A stretch of DNA of 64,000 bases from Lunularia cruciata (lineage: Eukaryota > Streptophyta > Marchantiopsida > Lunulariales > Lunulariaceae), in assembly GCA_948567375.1 (NCBI GenBank), contig OX419756.1, positions 15,195,001 to 15,259,000 of the forward strand. The letters are read 5' to 3'. The position numbers and the translations under genes are program-made. Below the pieces are notes generated by a model. It was given only the letters and a program-made list of their open reading frames with translations. It made no database searches and had not been told where the DNA came from. The first letter of the stretch is position 1, and each line of letters starts with the position of its first letter. Shown here one piece after another: positions 12,368 to 23,180 of the stretch.

Positions 12368-12382
12368 TGGTATGAGAGCGAG
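12368..12382 (+). promoter_or_regulatory. Primer binding site of element C
   Basis: TGGTATGAGAGCGAG lies one base after the 5' LTR. It is the tRNA-iMet primer site with one mismatch (G for C at position 7) against the standard TGGTATCAGAG. Confidence 0.82.
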
Positions 12383-12506
12383 TGTTTTAGTCCAAGAGAG
12401 TGGATCACCCCTCTTGGAATAGCACAAACTACTAAAATTGAGTAATTTGAGATGGAGAACATAGAGTAATTGCTAGACTTAGGAAGGACTTTAGAGAGCG
12501 GATGGG

Positions 12507-12728
12507 ATGGATGCACCGGGAGGACAATTTCTCGCACCTAGCTTTCCATTCTCAAACCTCTTCCACATCAAGGTTATGTACATCCAACGTGAGCAAATGA
12601 GGGTATCGTTAGTTTATCACTTTGGTGTAGAATTCATGGACAAAGTGATGAACTCACCAAACCCGGTGATTCTACCTGTGGTGATATATGACAGAGAGTG
12701 GGATTTGACAATCTACATTTTATTATGA
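12507..12728 (+). CDS. Leader ORF of element C
   Basis: This 73-codon ORF begins MDAPGGQFLAPSFPF and includes FHIKVMYIQREQMRV and NSPNPVILPVV, matching the element B leader ORF. Downstream the matching frame goes on in broken pieces (LNPLTFNTQVEIHYVV, VMFRDFVVRNFGEEYY) up to the gag start at about 12970, so the original accessory frame may have been about 150 codons. Function is unknown. It is placed like the extra upstream ORF described for some plant Tat/Ogre gypsy elements, but I see no sequence identity to claim. Confidence 0.5.
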   Translation: MDAPGGQFLAPSFPFSNLFHIKVMYIQREQMRVSLVYHFGVEFMDKVMNSPNPVILPVVIYDREWDLTIYILL

Positions 12729-12969
12729 TAATATGGATATGAATGTCCTAAATCCTCTCACTTTCAACACTCAAGTAGAAATCCATTATGTAGTGAGACC
12801 AAAAGTGATGTTTAGAGATTTTGTAGTTAGGAATTTTGGTGAGGAGTATTATCAATGAGTGATAGCTTCTGAGGTCCCAATGGTTGTTCCGATAGTTTGT
12901 GCGCCTTCCAGAGTGATTATATTGACTATGTATTGAAGTAGACATTAGCAATTGAGTGTTGCAAGAACC

Positions 12970-14110
12970 ATGGATCCGCAATTGCAAGAGCTGGTGCAAG
13001 GAATGCAAGGGATGTTGAATGAATTTTGAGAGATTAAGATGACCATGGAGACATTACAAAGTCAAGTGCAAATCCTCAGAAATGATCAAGCCATGCAAGA
13101 AGAAGAGCCATCTCAAAACCCAGTACCTACGACAGAAATACTTGGAGAGGCACCCGTGCCTACAAACCCTATCAACAAAGAAGCCACATTGCTACTTCGA
13201 ATGAAGAAGACCTGAAACATCGAGCCTTACAAGGAGTAGCGTGTGATGGGCGTGGTGGAAAATTGGATCTTGAGAATGAATCGATATTTCTAATTGTTCT
13301 CAACAAAGATCACAGAGCATGTTGCAGGCGTGTTTGCATGTGGGTACTTGACCAATAAAGCCCTCACATGGTATGATGCTTGGGAACGATCCATATTGGC
13401 AAAGAGAAGGGAGGTCATATGGACATCAATGCAAGAAAGACTGTTGAAGAATTTCCAATCAATGGATTCTATGCAGATGGCTCGAACCCAACTATGGGGA
13501 TTGAGATAGAAGAATAGTGTACAAGAGTATGTTGAGGCATTTCTGAATCTACAAGTTGCAATTACCAACATGAGTCCAATAGAGGCTCTCGACAATTTCA
13601 AATGAGGGTTGAAAGAGCGGATTTGCCAAGAAGTCATGGTGCAAAATCCTTGTACGGTATTTGAAGCCATTGCTTGTGGTGTAGAGAATAGCAAGAGCAT
13701 TAGGTGGAGGTGAAGGAGTAGTTCCACCTCAACATTATAGGGTAGAAATGCCACACATGGATGGACCAATACCAATGGAATTGGGCAACCTTTGATTCCG
13801 GGATCAAGGAGCATGATCGCTTCAAGAGGAGCGGAAACGGGTAGAAGAACAAAGAGATGGAGTCCCACGAGGAGAAGGGACCCAAGGAGAACAAAGCCAT
13901 TGTTACAATTGTTGCCGTATTGAGCACATATCTACCAACTGTTGCACTCATTTCCTTAGAGGCCCTTGGCCTTCATACATGCAATCTTTGAACAACATGG
14001 AGAGGCACATTGAAGAGGAGGAGGTGGAAATCACTTTGGAAAACAAAGATCGCCAGTAAATGTACCTCACGGCATTACTGGCTCAATAAGGAAGCAGAGA
14101 ACCAAGGGAA
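12970..14110 (+). pseudogene. Element C gag remnant with CCHC zinc knuckle
   Basis: Gag begins near 12970 with MDPQLQELVQGMQGMLNEF, then stops. Pieces follow in shifted frames: MTMETLQSQVQIL, LLLRMKKT, capsid-like KALTWYDAWERSIL at about 13355 and EYVEAFLNLQVAITNMSPIEAL at about 13525. A zinc knuckle HCYNCCRIEHISTNCC (C-x2-C-x4-H-x4-C) lies at about 13890-13940. Gag would package the RNA into virus-like particles. At least five stops or frameshifts rule out a working protein. Confidence 0.75.
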
Positions 14111-14154
14111 GGGAGAAGAATAATGCGTAAAGATCCTGAAAGGTAACCTCACAA

Positions 14155-14460
14155 TTGATTGTCGTGAATGGAATCCTAGAAGGTAATCATGTGAGAGTAT
14201 TAATAGATCCAGGAGCAACAAAGAATTTCTTGTCTCGCTCTATTGCAATAAGATTGGGAATGGATCTAGAGAGAGATGGGAGTGAAGAAGTAGAGTTACC
14301 TAATGGGCAAACAGAGAGGATTGAATCATTACCTAGATGGGTAACCCTCTCTGTAGGAGAACATCAAGAAGCAATTGAGTGGCGAGTGATACAATTAGCT
14401 CGTTATGATGCAATTTTAGGCATGCTATGGATGGAGCAGTACAACCCTATGGTGGATTAG
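14155..14460 (+). pseudogene. Element C protease domain
   Basis: This 101-codon open piece is a retropepsin-like domain: VRVLIDPGATKNFLS with D-P-G-A at the catalytic loop (D-S/T-G-A is usual), then RLGMDLE and YDAILGMLWMEQYNP, the conserved second motif. It ends at a stop directly after VD, before the RT linker. The same domain is seen in F (21242-21640) and partly in B. Confidence 0.75.
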
Positions 14461-14639
14461 AGGAAGAAAGTAGTGAGAACCCACCAATGGTCAATCATTG
14501 GGGTTAAAGAAAAATCACACAGGTAGAAACTACCTCTATATGTCATAGGGACGGCAACTATTTGTAAGACCGATAGATGTTTTATGGGTCTAATAACAAA
14601 AGTCCAGAGTGCACAACTTAATGGAAAAATTCTTGAGAA

Positions 14640-16110
14640 ATTGAAGGATGTGGTGGATGAGTTTCAAGATGTCTTGCTCGATGATCTACCCTCAGGATTA
14701 CCACCAAAAAGGTGAGTAGATCACAAAATTAAGACACTCTCGGGGAAGACACCTCCTTGTAAGGCCCCATATTGCCTATCACCTCATGAGTTGGAGGAGT
14801 GTAAGACTCAAATTGAGGAGATGCTATAGAAAGGGTTCATCTAACCTAGTATATTGCCATATGGGCCCCTATCTTGTTTGTGAAGAAGAAGGATGGTACA
14901 ATGCGCATGTGCATTGACTATTAGGGTCTCAAACAGTGAAGAACAAATACCCCTTACCTCGCATGGATGACCTGTTTGATCAACTCCATGGAGCAAGATA
15001 CTTCACCAAATTGGACTTGCGGAGCGGTTACAATCAAATCCAAATTGCAAAGGAGGTTGTGTACAAAATTGCCTTTTGAACTAGGTATGGCCACTTCGAG
15101 TATCTTGTGATGCCTTTTGGCCTCGCCAATGCACTTGCCACTTTCATGAGTCTAATGAATGACATATTTTGTCCATACTTGGATAAGTTTTTTATCGTCT
15201 TCTTGGATGATATCTGAGTATATAGTAGCACAATGATAGAATGCAAACAATATCTACGAGAGGTCCTTCAGATTCTAAGATAGAATCAATTGTATGCCAA
15301 AATCTCAAAGTATGAGTTTGGCAAGTCTGAAGTAAACTACTTGGGGCATAGAGTAAGTGCAGAGGACATTCAAGTATTGACAAATAAAATAGAGGTCATT
15401 CAAAAATAGAGTGCCCCAGGAGATCAGACTCAACTTAAGAGCTTCTTAAGGTTGACTAGATTCTATCATAGATTTGTCAAGGACTTCTCCAAGGTTGCAC
15501 AGCCTTTAACGGCACTACTTGGCAAGGGGAAGAAGTGGACATGGAGAACTGCACAAGAGTTGGCCTTTCAAGAATTGAAGGCCGCCTTGCTACATGCACC
15601 AATCTTGAAGTGGTATGACCCAAAACATCCAATCAAGTTGGCTATAGATGCATCAAGCGTAGCAATAGGAGCAGTCCTACAACAAGAGTGGCATGACGGA
15701 TGGCATCCGATTGCATATTTCTCTTGAAAGTTGTTACCGGCAGAGCGCAACTACCACACCACAGAATGAGAAGAGCTGGCCATCGTTCTAGCAACCAAGC
15801 ATTGGAAGCACTATCTGGGTGAGAAGGCCTTTGTAATAGAGACACACCACAAACTTCTAGTCTACCTCAAGATGCAGAAGGATCTATCTCATCGCCAAAT
15901 TTGGTAGGCAGAGTGGCGACAACGCTTCAACATGACAATCACCTACGTGGAAGGTAAGAAACAACTTGCATATGCATTCACCCGCATGCCAATGGAAAAC
16001 AACTTGGTGGCAGAGGTTAAGATTAACCCTAAATTTTGGCTAGAGATTCTTGCTACTAAAAAAACTGATCCATAGATTGTAGAAGCGCAATCATTCAAAG
16101 GTATCACTAA
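14640..16110 (+). pseudogene. Element C reverse transcriptase / RNase H remnant
   Basis: RT pieces: [15 protein letters not shown] at about 14878, [13 protein letters not shown] at about 15009, [15 protein letters not shown] at about 15111, and a damaged FLDDI box near 15200. The connection and RNase H are open at about 15452-15727 (FYHRFVKDFSKVAQPL, AIDASSVAIGAVLQQEW). Stops occur near 14830, 14923, 15078, 15217, 15408 and 15726. The remaining RNase H (HHKLLVYLKMQKDLSHRQIW region) runs in another frame to about 15990. Confidence 0.82.
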
Positions 16111-17490
16111 CACCCAAGGACTCACCTTTTGGGATGGCAGATTATGGATCCCAAATGTCCTAGAATTATGCACCACCATTCTAGCGGAATGTCATGATTT
16201 GGCCATTGCAGCTCATATCGGAGTGGACAAGACCTTGGATGCAGTCAAGCGCCATTACTATTGGCCCAAGATGAGCAACAACATGATGGACAACGTGCGT
16301 AGCTGCCTACTTTGTCAACAAAACAAAGCTTCTAATCAAACACATGCAGGGCTTCTTCAACCTCTCCCCACTCCTACCCAACATTGGGAACAAGTGAATA
16401 TGGATCTTGTTTGTGAATTACCCAAGACCACCTCAGGGTTTGACTCCATTGTGGTCTTTGTAAACCGGCTCAGCAAAATGATTCATGTATGCCCTACCAC
16501 CAAGGAGGTGACCGCTTCACAACTAGCTCAATTATACTTAGATGCAGTCTTTGCTTACCATGGCTTGTCTAGAGTACTCATCACTGATAGAGGCACCCAA
16601 TTCACCAGTTTGTTTTGGTGAACACTATTTGGTTTCTTCAAAACCAAGTTGGCCATGTCCACAACTTACCACCCACAAAGAGATGGCCAAACAAAGCGGG
16701 CTGATTGCACAATTGAAGACATGTTACGCGGCTTCACCTTAGAAGAGCAAGAGAGGTGAGACACCCTACTCCCGTTGGTGGAATTTGCTTACAACAATTT
16801 AGTGAATGCATCTACCCAGGTCACTCCGTTCTTCCTTATGTATGGTGAGCATCCCTTCACACCTTCTAGCTTGATGAAGATCCATCCAATGGCTACCAAG
16901 GTTGATGCAGTCAACACATTTGTTTCTAAAATCCAACAAGGTGTGGATAGCGCCAAGCACAGATTACAGATTGCGCAAAATTGACAGAAGCAATATGCTG
17001 ATGCATACCATAGGCACATGGAGTTCAATGTTGGGGATCAAGTGTGGCTATCAACAACCAACCTCATATTAGTTGGACCTTGTAAGCTCAGACCTTGTTT
17101 TATTGGGCCTTTCTCGATTCTTCGTTGCATCATCGTCGCATCATCATTGCATGGCCTATCACCTTGAGCTACCACCACACATGAAGATCCATCTAGTGTT
17201 CCATGTCTCCCTACTCTGCAGATATGCTCCCTAATCAGGCCAGTGTCATTCCACACAAGACATTCCACCTTGTTCGACACTCATTGATGGCACAAAGGAA
17301 TATGAAGTGGAGCGGATTCTCCAAAAATACATGCGTGGTACTCGCCATCTATGGGTGGACTATCTAGTACAATGGAAAGGTTACCCCCTCTATGAAGCAA
17401 CCTAGGTGCCCGTTGCCAATTTGGCACATGCATCGATGTTGGTGCAAGCATTTGAGCAACAATTGCACAACGAGGACGTTGAGTCTTAAA
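16111..17490 (+). pseudogene. Element C integrase and chromodomain remnant
   Basis: Integrase starts with H2C2 residues (HIGVDKTLDAVKRHYYWPKM, SCLLCQQNK, both cysteines kept) at about 16211-16330. The DDE core follows with MDLVCELPKTTSG and ITDRGTQFTSLFW, and then a stop at 16620. After that VEFAYNNLVNASTQVTPFFLMYGEHPFTP continues to another stop at 16981. GPF and chromodomain pieces (VERILQKYMRG, YLVQWKGYPLYEAT) reach 17400, where TAG interrupts the TW motif. Chromodomains of this kind are linked to targeting of marked chromatin. Confidence 0.82.
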
Positions 17491-17502
17491 AGGAGGGAGG
17501 TC

Positions 17503-18241
17503 TATAATACCAAGAGCTAGCCATATGATCTAGATGTGAAATTCGGTTTGGTAACATCTAGAATGATGTTATACATGATGGTCAAAATAGATAAGATAGA
17601 AGTATCACCAAAAGAGTACTTCTTCTAATAGTGTAGAAACCAAAATAGACTTGAGAACCTTGAAACCAATAGCTAGACATATGATTTAAAGGTGAGAATT
17701 GGTTTGGTAACATCTAGAAGGATGTTACACATGATGGAATAAATAGATCAGAAAGAGGTATCACCAAAAGGGGACTTCTACTAATAGAGTAGGAATCAAA
17801 ATATGCTTGAAATCTTTGAAGGCAATTTTGGAGGCCTAAACGGATGAATAAGGCCTTGAAAATGTGCAACTCTCCCCCCCCCCAAACAGAGGCAAGGCTG
17901 GCCTTCCCTCCCCCTTGCTTTGTCTTGTCAAGAGCTTTCCAATGGTACCTTAACGTGATTTTAAGATTCTTACAAGAAGATTCCCTAAAAGATTCCCTCC
18001 GGTCAAAGCTTGTTTGACCAACCAAATAGGACCTAGACCAGACATGTCACCCATCCAAGTAAGTAATCCAAGGGTGGAGCTTGCTGACATGTCATCTATC
18101 TGTGTCCCTAATCCTATGGTGGAGCTTCCTTGGAGGAGATCCTCTTTGTCTATATAATAAAGAGAAGGTGCTCCTTTGGGCATCAAATGTTTGAGTGTGC
18201 AATCTATGTTTTCTCTCTTCTCTTGTCCTTGGAGTATTACA
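17503..18241 (+). repeat. 3' LTR of element C
   Basis: This 739-bp LTR starts TATAATACCAAGAGC (first G mutated to A) and ends GGAGTATTACA. It contains a run of C near 17872 and follows the purine-rich tract at 17486-17500. Confidence 0.93.
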
Positions 18242-18504
18242 AAGTCCCCTTTGGTTGATACCTCTTTCTGATCTGTTTAGTCCATCATGTTTAACATCAT
18301 TCTAGATGTTGCCAAACCAATTCTCACCTTTAAATCGTACATCTAGATATTGGTTCTAAGGTTTTTAAGTCTATTTTGGTTTTTCCTCTATTAGAAGAGA
18401 TACTCTTTTGGTGATACTTCTATTTAATATATTTTGACCATCATTCTAGATGCTACCAAACCAAATTTCACATCTAGATCATATGGCTAGCTCTTGGTAT
18501 TATA
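18242..18504 (-). repeat. 5' LTR of element B, remaining part
   Basis: This continues the B LTR after element C, from the duplicated AAGTC to GCTCTTGGTATTATA at 18504. It is followed by GTCAT, the right-hand TSD of B. Confidence 0.92.
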
Positions 18505-20336
18505 GTCATCCCTTCACTGGACTTGTCAAGAAGTACTACCAACTCAATCCACTTGGAGAATTGCTCTACCATAACCATAACATATTGATGATTTCTCACA
18601 ATCAAAGATAAAGGTTCAACAAAGTCCAAACTCCAACGGTTACCCAATCCCATGATAGGTAATGGATGTAATTGTGGCATATGAGCATTGAATGATCCTC
18701 TAACTCGGTCACAAACCACACATTTGGCAACAAACTATTGTTCATTGGTCTACATACCGCACCATCAATAATGACTCTAGAGCAAGCTATATGTATGCTT
18801 TACTCCAAAATGTCCTAACTTCTCATGAGCATGATGGACCAATTATGGTCTTTGAGATGGAAATGGTACTACTCTCCCTCTACCATCCTCCCATACATGA
18901 AGACGGTATATGCCTTCTTATTTGATACGTCTAGCTTGTTGAAGAACATTGTCTCTCTTCTTGGCCCCAATTGCAAGACCAATGCAAAGATAATCCATCA
19001 CTTAGACATCATCATGCATGTCTTGTTGAATTGTATAACTATCTCCACTCTTTGGATCTATGACTTCAATAACTCCTCCTGTATGCATTGAGAGAGATAC
19101 CACCAAAGCTTCAAAAAAATGCATAAAAAGGCAAATGCATGCCAACTTGGCACCATCTCCTCATTTGTCTCGCCATGCCAATGTCCTATGGTTTAATCTT
19201 GTTGGCAAGGACATAGGTTTCTACTCAACCCATCTACATCACTATTCACCACTCCAAGTTTGTGTATAACTATGAAATCATACTCTTGTAAAATCAAAGC
19301 CCATCATGCAAGCTTCCCTAAAAGCTTATAGGACTCCATCAACCACTTCAATGGCAGATGATCAATTATGAGAGTAAAGGAGTTACCAAATAGATAACAT
19401 GAGAAATGTACTATTGCCCATATTGCTACTAAGCACTCTCCCTCACATGAACTATACCTCACCTTCATTGAATTGTTGGAGCAACTAGCATAGGCCACCA
19501 CAAACTTCTTCCTCTCATCATCATGCTAGATGAGCACTACTCTAAGCCCCGACATAATCCAATCAGTGTGAACCTGAAATGGTCACCCTTTTGATTGGTC
19601 TCTTCAAAATAGGGGCAAATGTAAACCTTTCCTTGAGCTCTATAAAATCTCTCTCCTGCTCATCTCCCCAACACCACTCATGTGTAAGCTTGGTCAGCTT
19701 TGTCAAGGCCTTGGCAATGACACTAAATCCTCTAACATAGTGGTGATAGAATTTTCCAACCCAAGGAATGCTTGCACTTTGCTCACATCCATATGCTGAG
19801 GAATAGGTGTAATAGCCTCCACCTTGGTCTATTGAACACCAAGTCCTCTAGGGTAGATAATATGACCCAAGTACTCAACCTACTCATAGAAGAACCTACA
19901 CTTCCTAGGATGTAATTTGAGTCCATGAGATCTCAACCTCTCAAACACCTCCAACAAATGTCTCTCATGCTCCTCCATAATAGTGCTATAGACCAAAATG
20001 TCATCAATAAAGCACCAAGCAAAATCCAATCCAACTAGGATCCTGTTCATGACCCTCTAAAACTTGGCATGAGCATTCTTTAACCCAAATGGTATATAGC
20101 CTCCACTTGTATAACACATCTTTTCCGTGAGGATCAATAGACTAAAATGCTATCTTGGACTTATCCTCCTCCTTGATCGGCAATTGATGATATCTTGATA
20201 GAAGATCCAAAGTACTAAAGACCTTTGCATGCCAAATCGCATCAAAGATCTCTTCTAGTGTAGGCATGGCATACCAATCAATCCTAGTCTATTAGTTGAT
20301 AAGATGGTAATCTCCATACATCCGCCTATTTGTGTA
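18505..20336 (-). pseudogene. Element D segment: integrase start, RNase H and RT remnant
   Basis: On the minus strand the integrase H2C2/core start is at about 18719-18510 (MVCDRVRGSFNA, RWSLDFVEPL, VEQFSKWIELV). RNase H is at about 19501-19304 (YSSCEGECLVAIWAIVHF, LIIDHLPLKWLMES). Damaged RT lies at about 19700-20330. All of it is collinear with G (25190-26379 and 34185-34810). At 19688-19712 it keeps the uninterrupted site AGCTTGGTCAGCTT into which element N inserted in G. Stops occur in every domain. Confidence 0.82.
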
Positions 20337-20736
20337 TGTAACAATATGGAGTTTAGCGATGAAGTTAGTTAAGACTAACAAAGTAGCATATATGCCAAAT
20401 TAGCCTAGAATATTCTAGAAGTATCTAGGAAGATTCTTAGGAAACTTCTTGGCTAGCTTAGCTTGCACTCCAAGTAAAAAGCTTCTAGAAGCTTCCAACT
20501 AGCTTAGCTTGCAAGCTAAGTAGACGACTTCTAGAAGGAAGCTTCTTGGTTTACTTGGCTTGCACTCCAAGAAGTAACTCAAGGTAGTTTTGTGAGAAGC
20601 TTCTCAAGAGCCTTGTATGTTCCCTATAAATACCAGAGCTGGAGTTCATGCTAGGCATTTGGAGTTTCTAACACTCAAGTGTCCCAATGTGATCTTCCAT
20701 TCTCTTATTTCTCTCCTAAATCTTAGGTCTTTCATA
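20337..20736 (+). repeat. Solo LTR of a separate retroelement family with heat-shock-element array, TSD GTGTA
   Basis: This 400-bp unit starts TGTAACAATATGG and ends TCTTTCATA, flanked by GTGTA at 20332-20336 and 20737-20741. It holds a TATAAATA box at 20625-20632. Upstream of that is a series of GAA/TTC heat-shock-element modules: GAAtaTTCtaGAA at 20408-20420, GAAgaTTC at 20429-20436, GAAacTTC at 20441-20448, TTCtaGAAgcTTC at 20483-20495, 20529-20545 and 20596-20603. A related LTR lies at 44670-45010. The position of the TATA box and modules suggests the plus strand is the transcribed sense. Confidence 0.82.
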
Positions 20737-20741
20737 GTGTA

Positions 20742-21098
20742 GTTTCCATACATATCCTTCTTGGTTGCATCACCATAGTTGATGCATACTCTCTATGTGA
20801 AATCTCTACCAATTAAGCCTCAAAAAGATCTCTAATCCGGCTCTAAATCAATGCTCTCTCCATGTCACTATATCAATAGGGATGTCAAAAAATTGGTAAT
20901 TGCTACTCAACTCAATCTGAATACTAGGTCCTTTTAGAGCACTCAAATCTTTCATATTGAAGGCAAAACAACTTGTGTAGCTCATCAAGAACCTCCAAAC
21001 TCTATGTCTTTCCACTCTTATAAGCATGCGTCTTACATCTGGCACCCAAGTATCCTCTAAAATTGATATAAGAGTGGAAGATGTATTGACTGGTTGTT
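20742..21098 (-). pseudogene. Element D segment: linker and N-terminal RT remnant
   Basis: This aligns with G at about 34830-35170. Minus-strand fragments such as SYTSCFAFNMKDLSALKGP match the G residues SHTSCFAFSMKDLGALKGP upstream of RT. It ends at 21098 where element F begins. No clear TSD surrounds F, and three bases of D appear lost at the junction. Confidence 0.78.
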
Positions 21099-21164
21099 TG
21101 TAATACCAAGAGCTAGCCATATGATCTAGATGTGAAATTTGATTTGGTAACATCTTGAATGATG
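21099..21164 (+). repeat. 5' LTR fragment of element F
   Basis: The first 66 bp of the A-family LTR (TGTAATACCAAGAGC ... AATGATG) are joined directly to internal sequence near the gag/protease border. This is a deletion junction, not a natural LTR end. Confidence 0.85.
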
Positions 21165-21720
21165 AAGGCCTTATTGGCTCAATAAGGAAGCAGAGAAGGA
21201 AGAGAAGGAAGAAGACAAATGTGCAAAGATCCCAAAAGGTAACCTCACAATTGATTGTCGTGAATGGAGTCCTAGAAGGAAATCAAGTGAGAGTATTAAT
21301 AGATCCGAGAGCAACAAAGAATTTCTTGTCTTGCTCTATTGCAATAAGATTGGGAATAGATCTAGAGAGAGATGAGAGTGAAGAAGTAGAGTTACCTAAT
21401 GTGCAAATAGAGAGGATTGAATCACTACCTAGACAGGTAACACTCTTTGTAGGAGAATATCATGAAGCAATTGAGTGGCAATTGATACAATTAGCTCGTT
21501 ATGATGCAATCTTAAGCATGCCATGGATAGAGCATTACAACCCTATGGTAGATTGGAGGAAGAAAGTAGTGAGAACCCACCAATGTTCAATCATTTTGGG
21601 ATTAATGAAAAATCACACAAGCAAGAAATGCCTCTATATGTCATAGGGACGACAATTGTCTGTAAGACCGATAGATGTTTCATGGGTCTAATAAGAGAAG
21701 TCTAGAGTGCACAACTTGAT
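21165..21720 (+). pseudogene. Element F protease domain
   Basis: This is a retropepsin-like stretch: SQLIVVNGVLEGNQVRVLID, then PRATKNFLS, where the catalytic glycine of D-x-G-A is replaced by R. The second motif YDAILSMPWIEHYNP is kept. A frameshift near 21600 and a stop near 21704 separate it from RT. With the catalytic loop altered it is unlikely to be active. Confidence 0.75.
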
Positions 21721-23180
21721 GGAAAAATTCTTGAGGAATTGAAAGATGTGGTGGATGAGTTTCAAGATGCCTTTCCCAATGATCTACCCTCAAGATTACC
21801 ACCAAAAAGGAGAGTTGATCATAAAATTGAGACACTCCCGGAGAAGACACCTCCTTGTAAGGCCCCATATCGCCTATCACCTCATGAGTTGGAGGAATGT
21901 AAGACTCAAATTGAGGAGATGCTGCAGAAAGGGTTCATCCAACCTAGTGTATCATCAAATGAGGCTCTTGTCTTGTTTGTGAAGAAGAAGGATGGTACAA
22001 TGCACACGTGCATTGAGTATCGGGGTCTCAATCAGCAAATAGTGAAGAAAAAATATCCCTTACCTTGCATGGATGACCTGTTTGATCAACTCCATGGAGC
22101 AAGATACTTCACCTAATTGGACTTGCGGAGCGGTTACAATCAAATCCAAATTGCAGAGGAGGATGTGTACAAAATTGCCTTTGGAACCAAGTATGGCCAC
22201 TTTGAGTATCTTGTGATACCTTTTGGCCTCACCAATGCACCTGCTACTTTCATGAGTCTAATGAATGACATATTTTTTCCATACTTGAAGAAGTCTATTA
22301 TCATCTTCTTGGATGACATCTTAGTAAATAGTAGCACAATGATGGAACACAAACACCATCTACAAGAAGTCCTCCAGATTCTAAGACAAAATCGATTGTA
22401 TGGCAAAATCTCAAAGTGTGAGTTTGGCAAGTCTGAAGTAGACTACTTGGGGCATAGAGTAAGTGCATAGGGCATTCAAGTATTGATAGATAAAATTGAG
22501 GTCATTCAAAATTGGAGTGCCCTAGAAGATCAAACTCAACTCAAGAGCTTCTTGGGGTTGATGGGATTCTATTGTAGATTTGTCAAGGACTTCTCCAAGG
22601 TTGCACAACCTTTAAGGACACTACTTGGCAAGGGGAAGAAGTGGATATGGAAAACCGCACAAGAGTTGGCCTTTTAAGAATTGAAAGCGGCCTTGCTACA
22701 TGCACCAATCTTGAAGTGGTATGACCCAAATTGTCAAATCAAGTTGGCTATAAATGCATCAGGCATAACAATAGGAGCAATCCTACTACAAGAGTGGCAT
22801 GATGGATGACACCCAATTGCATATTTCTCTTGAAAGTTGTTTCCAATAGAGCGCAACTACCACACCACAGAACAAGAAGAGTTGGCCATTGTTCTTGCAA
22901 CCAAGCATTGGAAGCACTATCTGGGCAAGAAGGCATTTGTAGTAGAGACAGACCACAAACCTCTAGTCTACCTCGAGATCAAGAAGGATCTATCTCACCG
23001 CCAGATTTGGTAGGCAGAGTGGCAACAACACTTTAACATGACAATCACCTATATGGAAGGTAAGAAGCAACTTGCAGATGCATTCACCCGCATGCCAATG
23101 GTAAACAACTTGGTGGCAAGGGTTAAGATTAACCTTGAATTTTGGCTACTACAAAAACTGATCTACAGATTGTAGAAGCG
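21721..23180 (+). pseudogene. Element F reverse transcriptase / RNase H remnant
   Basis: RT is the best preserved in this family here. It runs from the linker ([20 protein letters not shown] at about 21752) through [16 protein letters not shown], a stop at about 22114, then [33 protein letters not shown] and [10 protein letters not shown] to 22470. The connection follows at about 22483-22677. RNase H (about 22680-23100) is broken by stops near 22675, 22808 and 23011. FLDD supplies the two polymerase aspartates. Confidence 0.82.

Larger units (their letters stand above)
11630..18241 (+). mobile_element. Element C: full-length chromovirus-type gypsy retrotransposon, TSD AAGTC
   Basis: This 6,612-bp element has both LTRs (11630-12366 and 17503-18241), a primer site, leader ORF, gag, protease, RT, RNase H, integrase, chromodomain and a polypurine tract (AAAAGGAGGGAGG) before the 3' LTR. 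AAGTC flanks it at 11625-11629 and 18242-18246. Joining the flanks restores an uninterrupted LTR of element B, so C landed in B's 5' LTR. The two LTRs differ at several positions by eye and the coding region holds many stops, so the insertion is not recent. Confidence 0.95.
5213..18504 (-). mobile_element. Element B: chromovirus-type gypsy retrotransposon, minus strand, TSD GTCAT, interrupted by C
   Basis: B runs from its 3' LTR (5213-5949) through decayed pol and gag to a 5' LTR split in two (11174-11629 and 18242-18504) by element C. It is flanked by perfect GTCAT copies at 5208-5212 and 18505-18509. The intact family member G shows what the target was: the integrase gene of the D family. 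B carries a tRNA-iMet primer site next to its 5' LTR and a purine-rich tract (AAAAAGAGGG on the minus strand) next to its 3' LTR. It is not autonomous. Confidence 0.93.

Noticed and set aside
21094-21098. A TSD for element F
   Set aside because: TTGTT before and CTGTG after do not match, and comparison with G shows missing bases, so no duplication is claimed.
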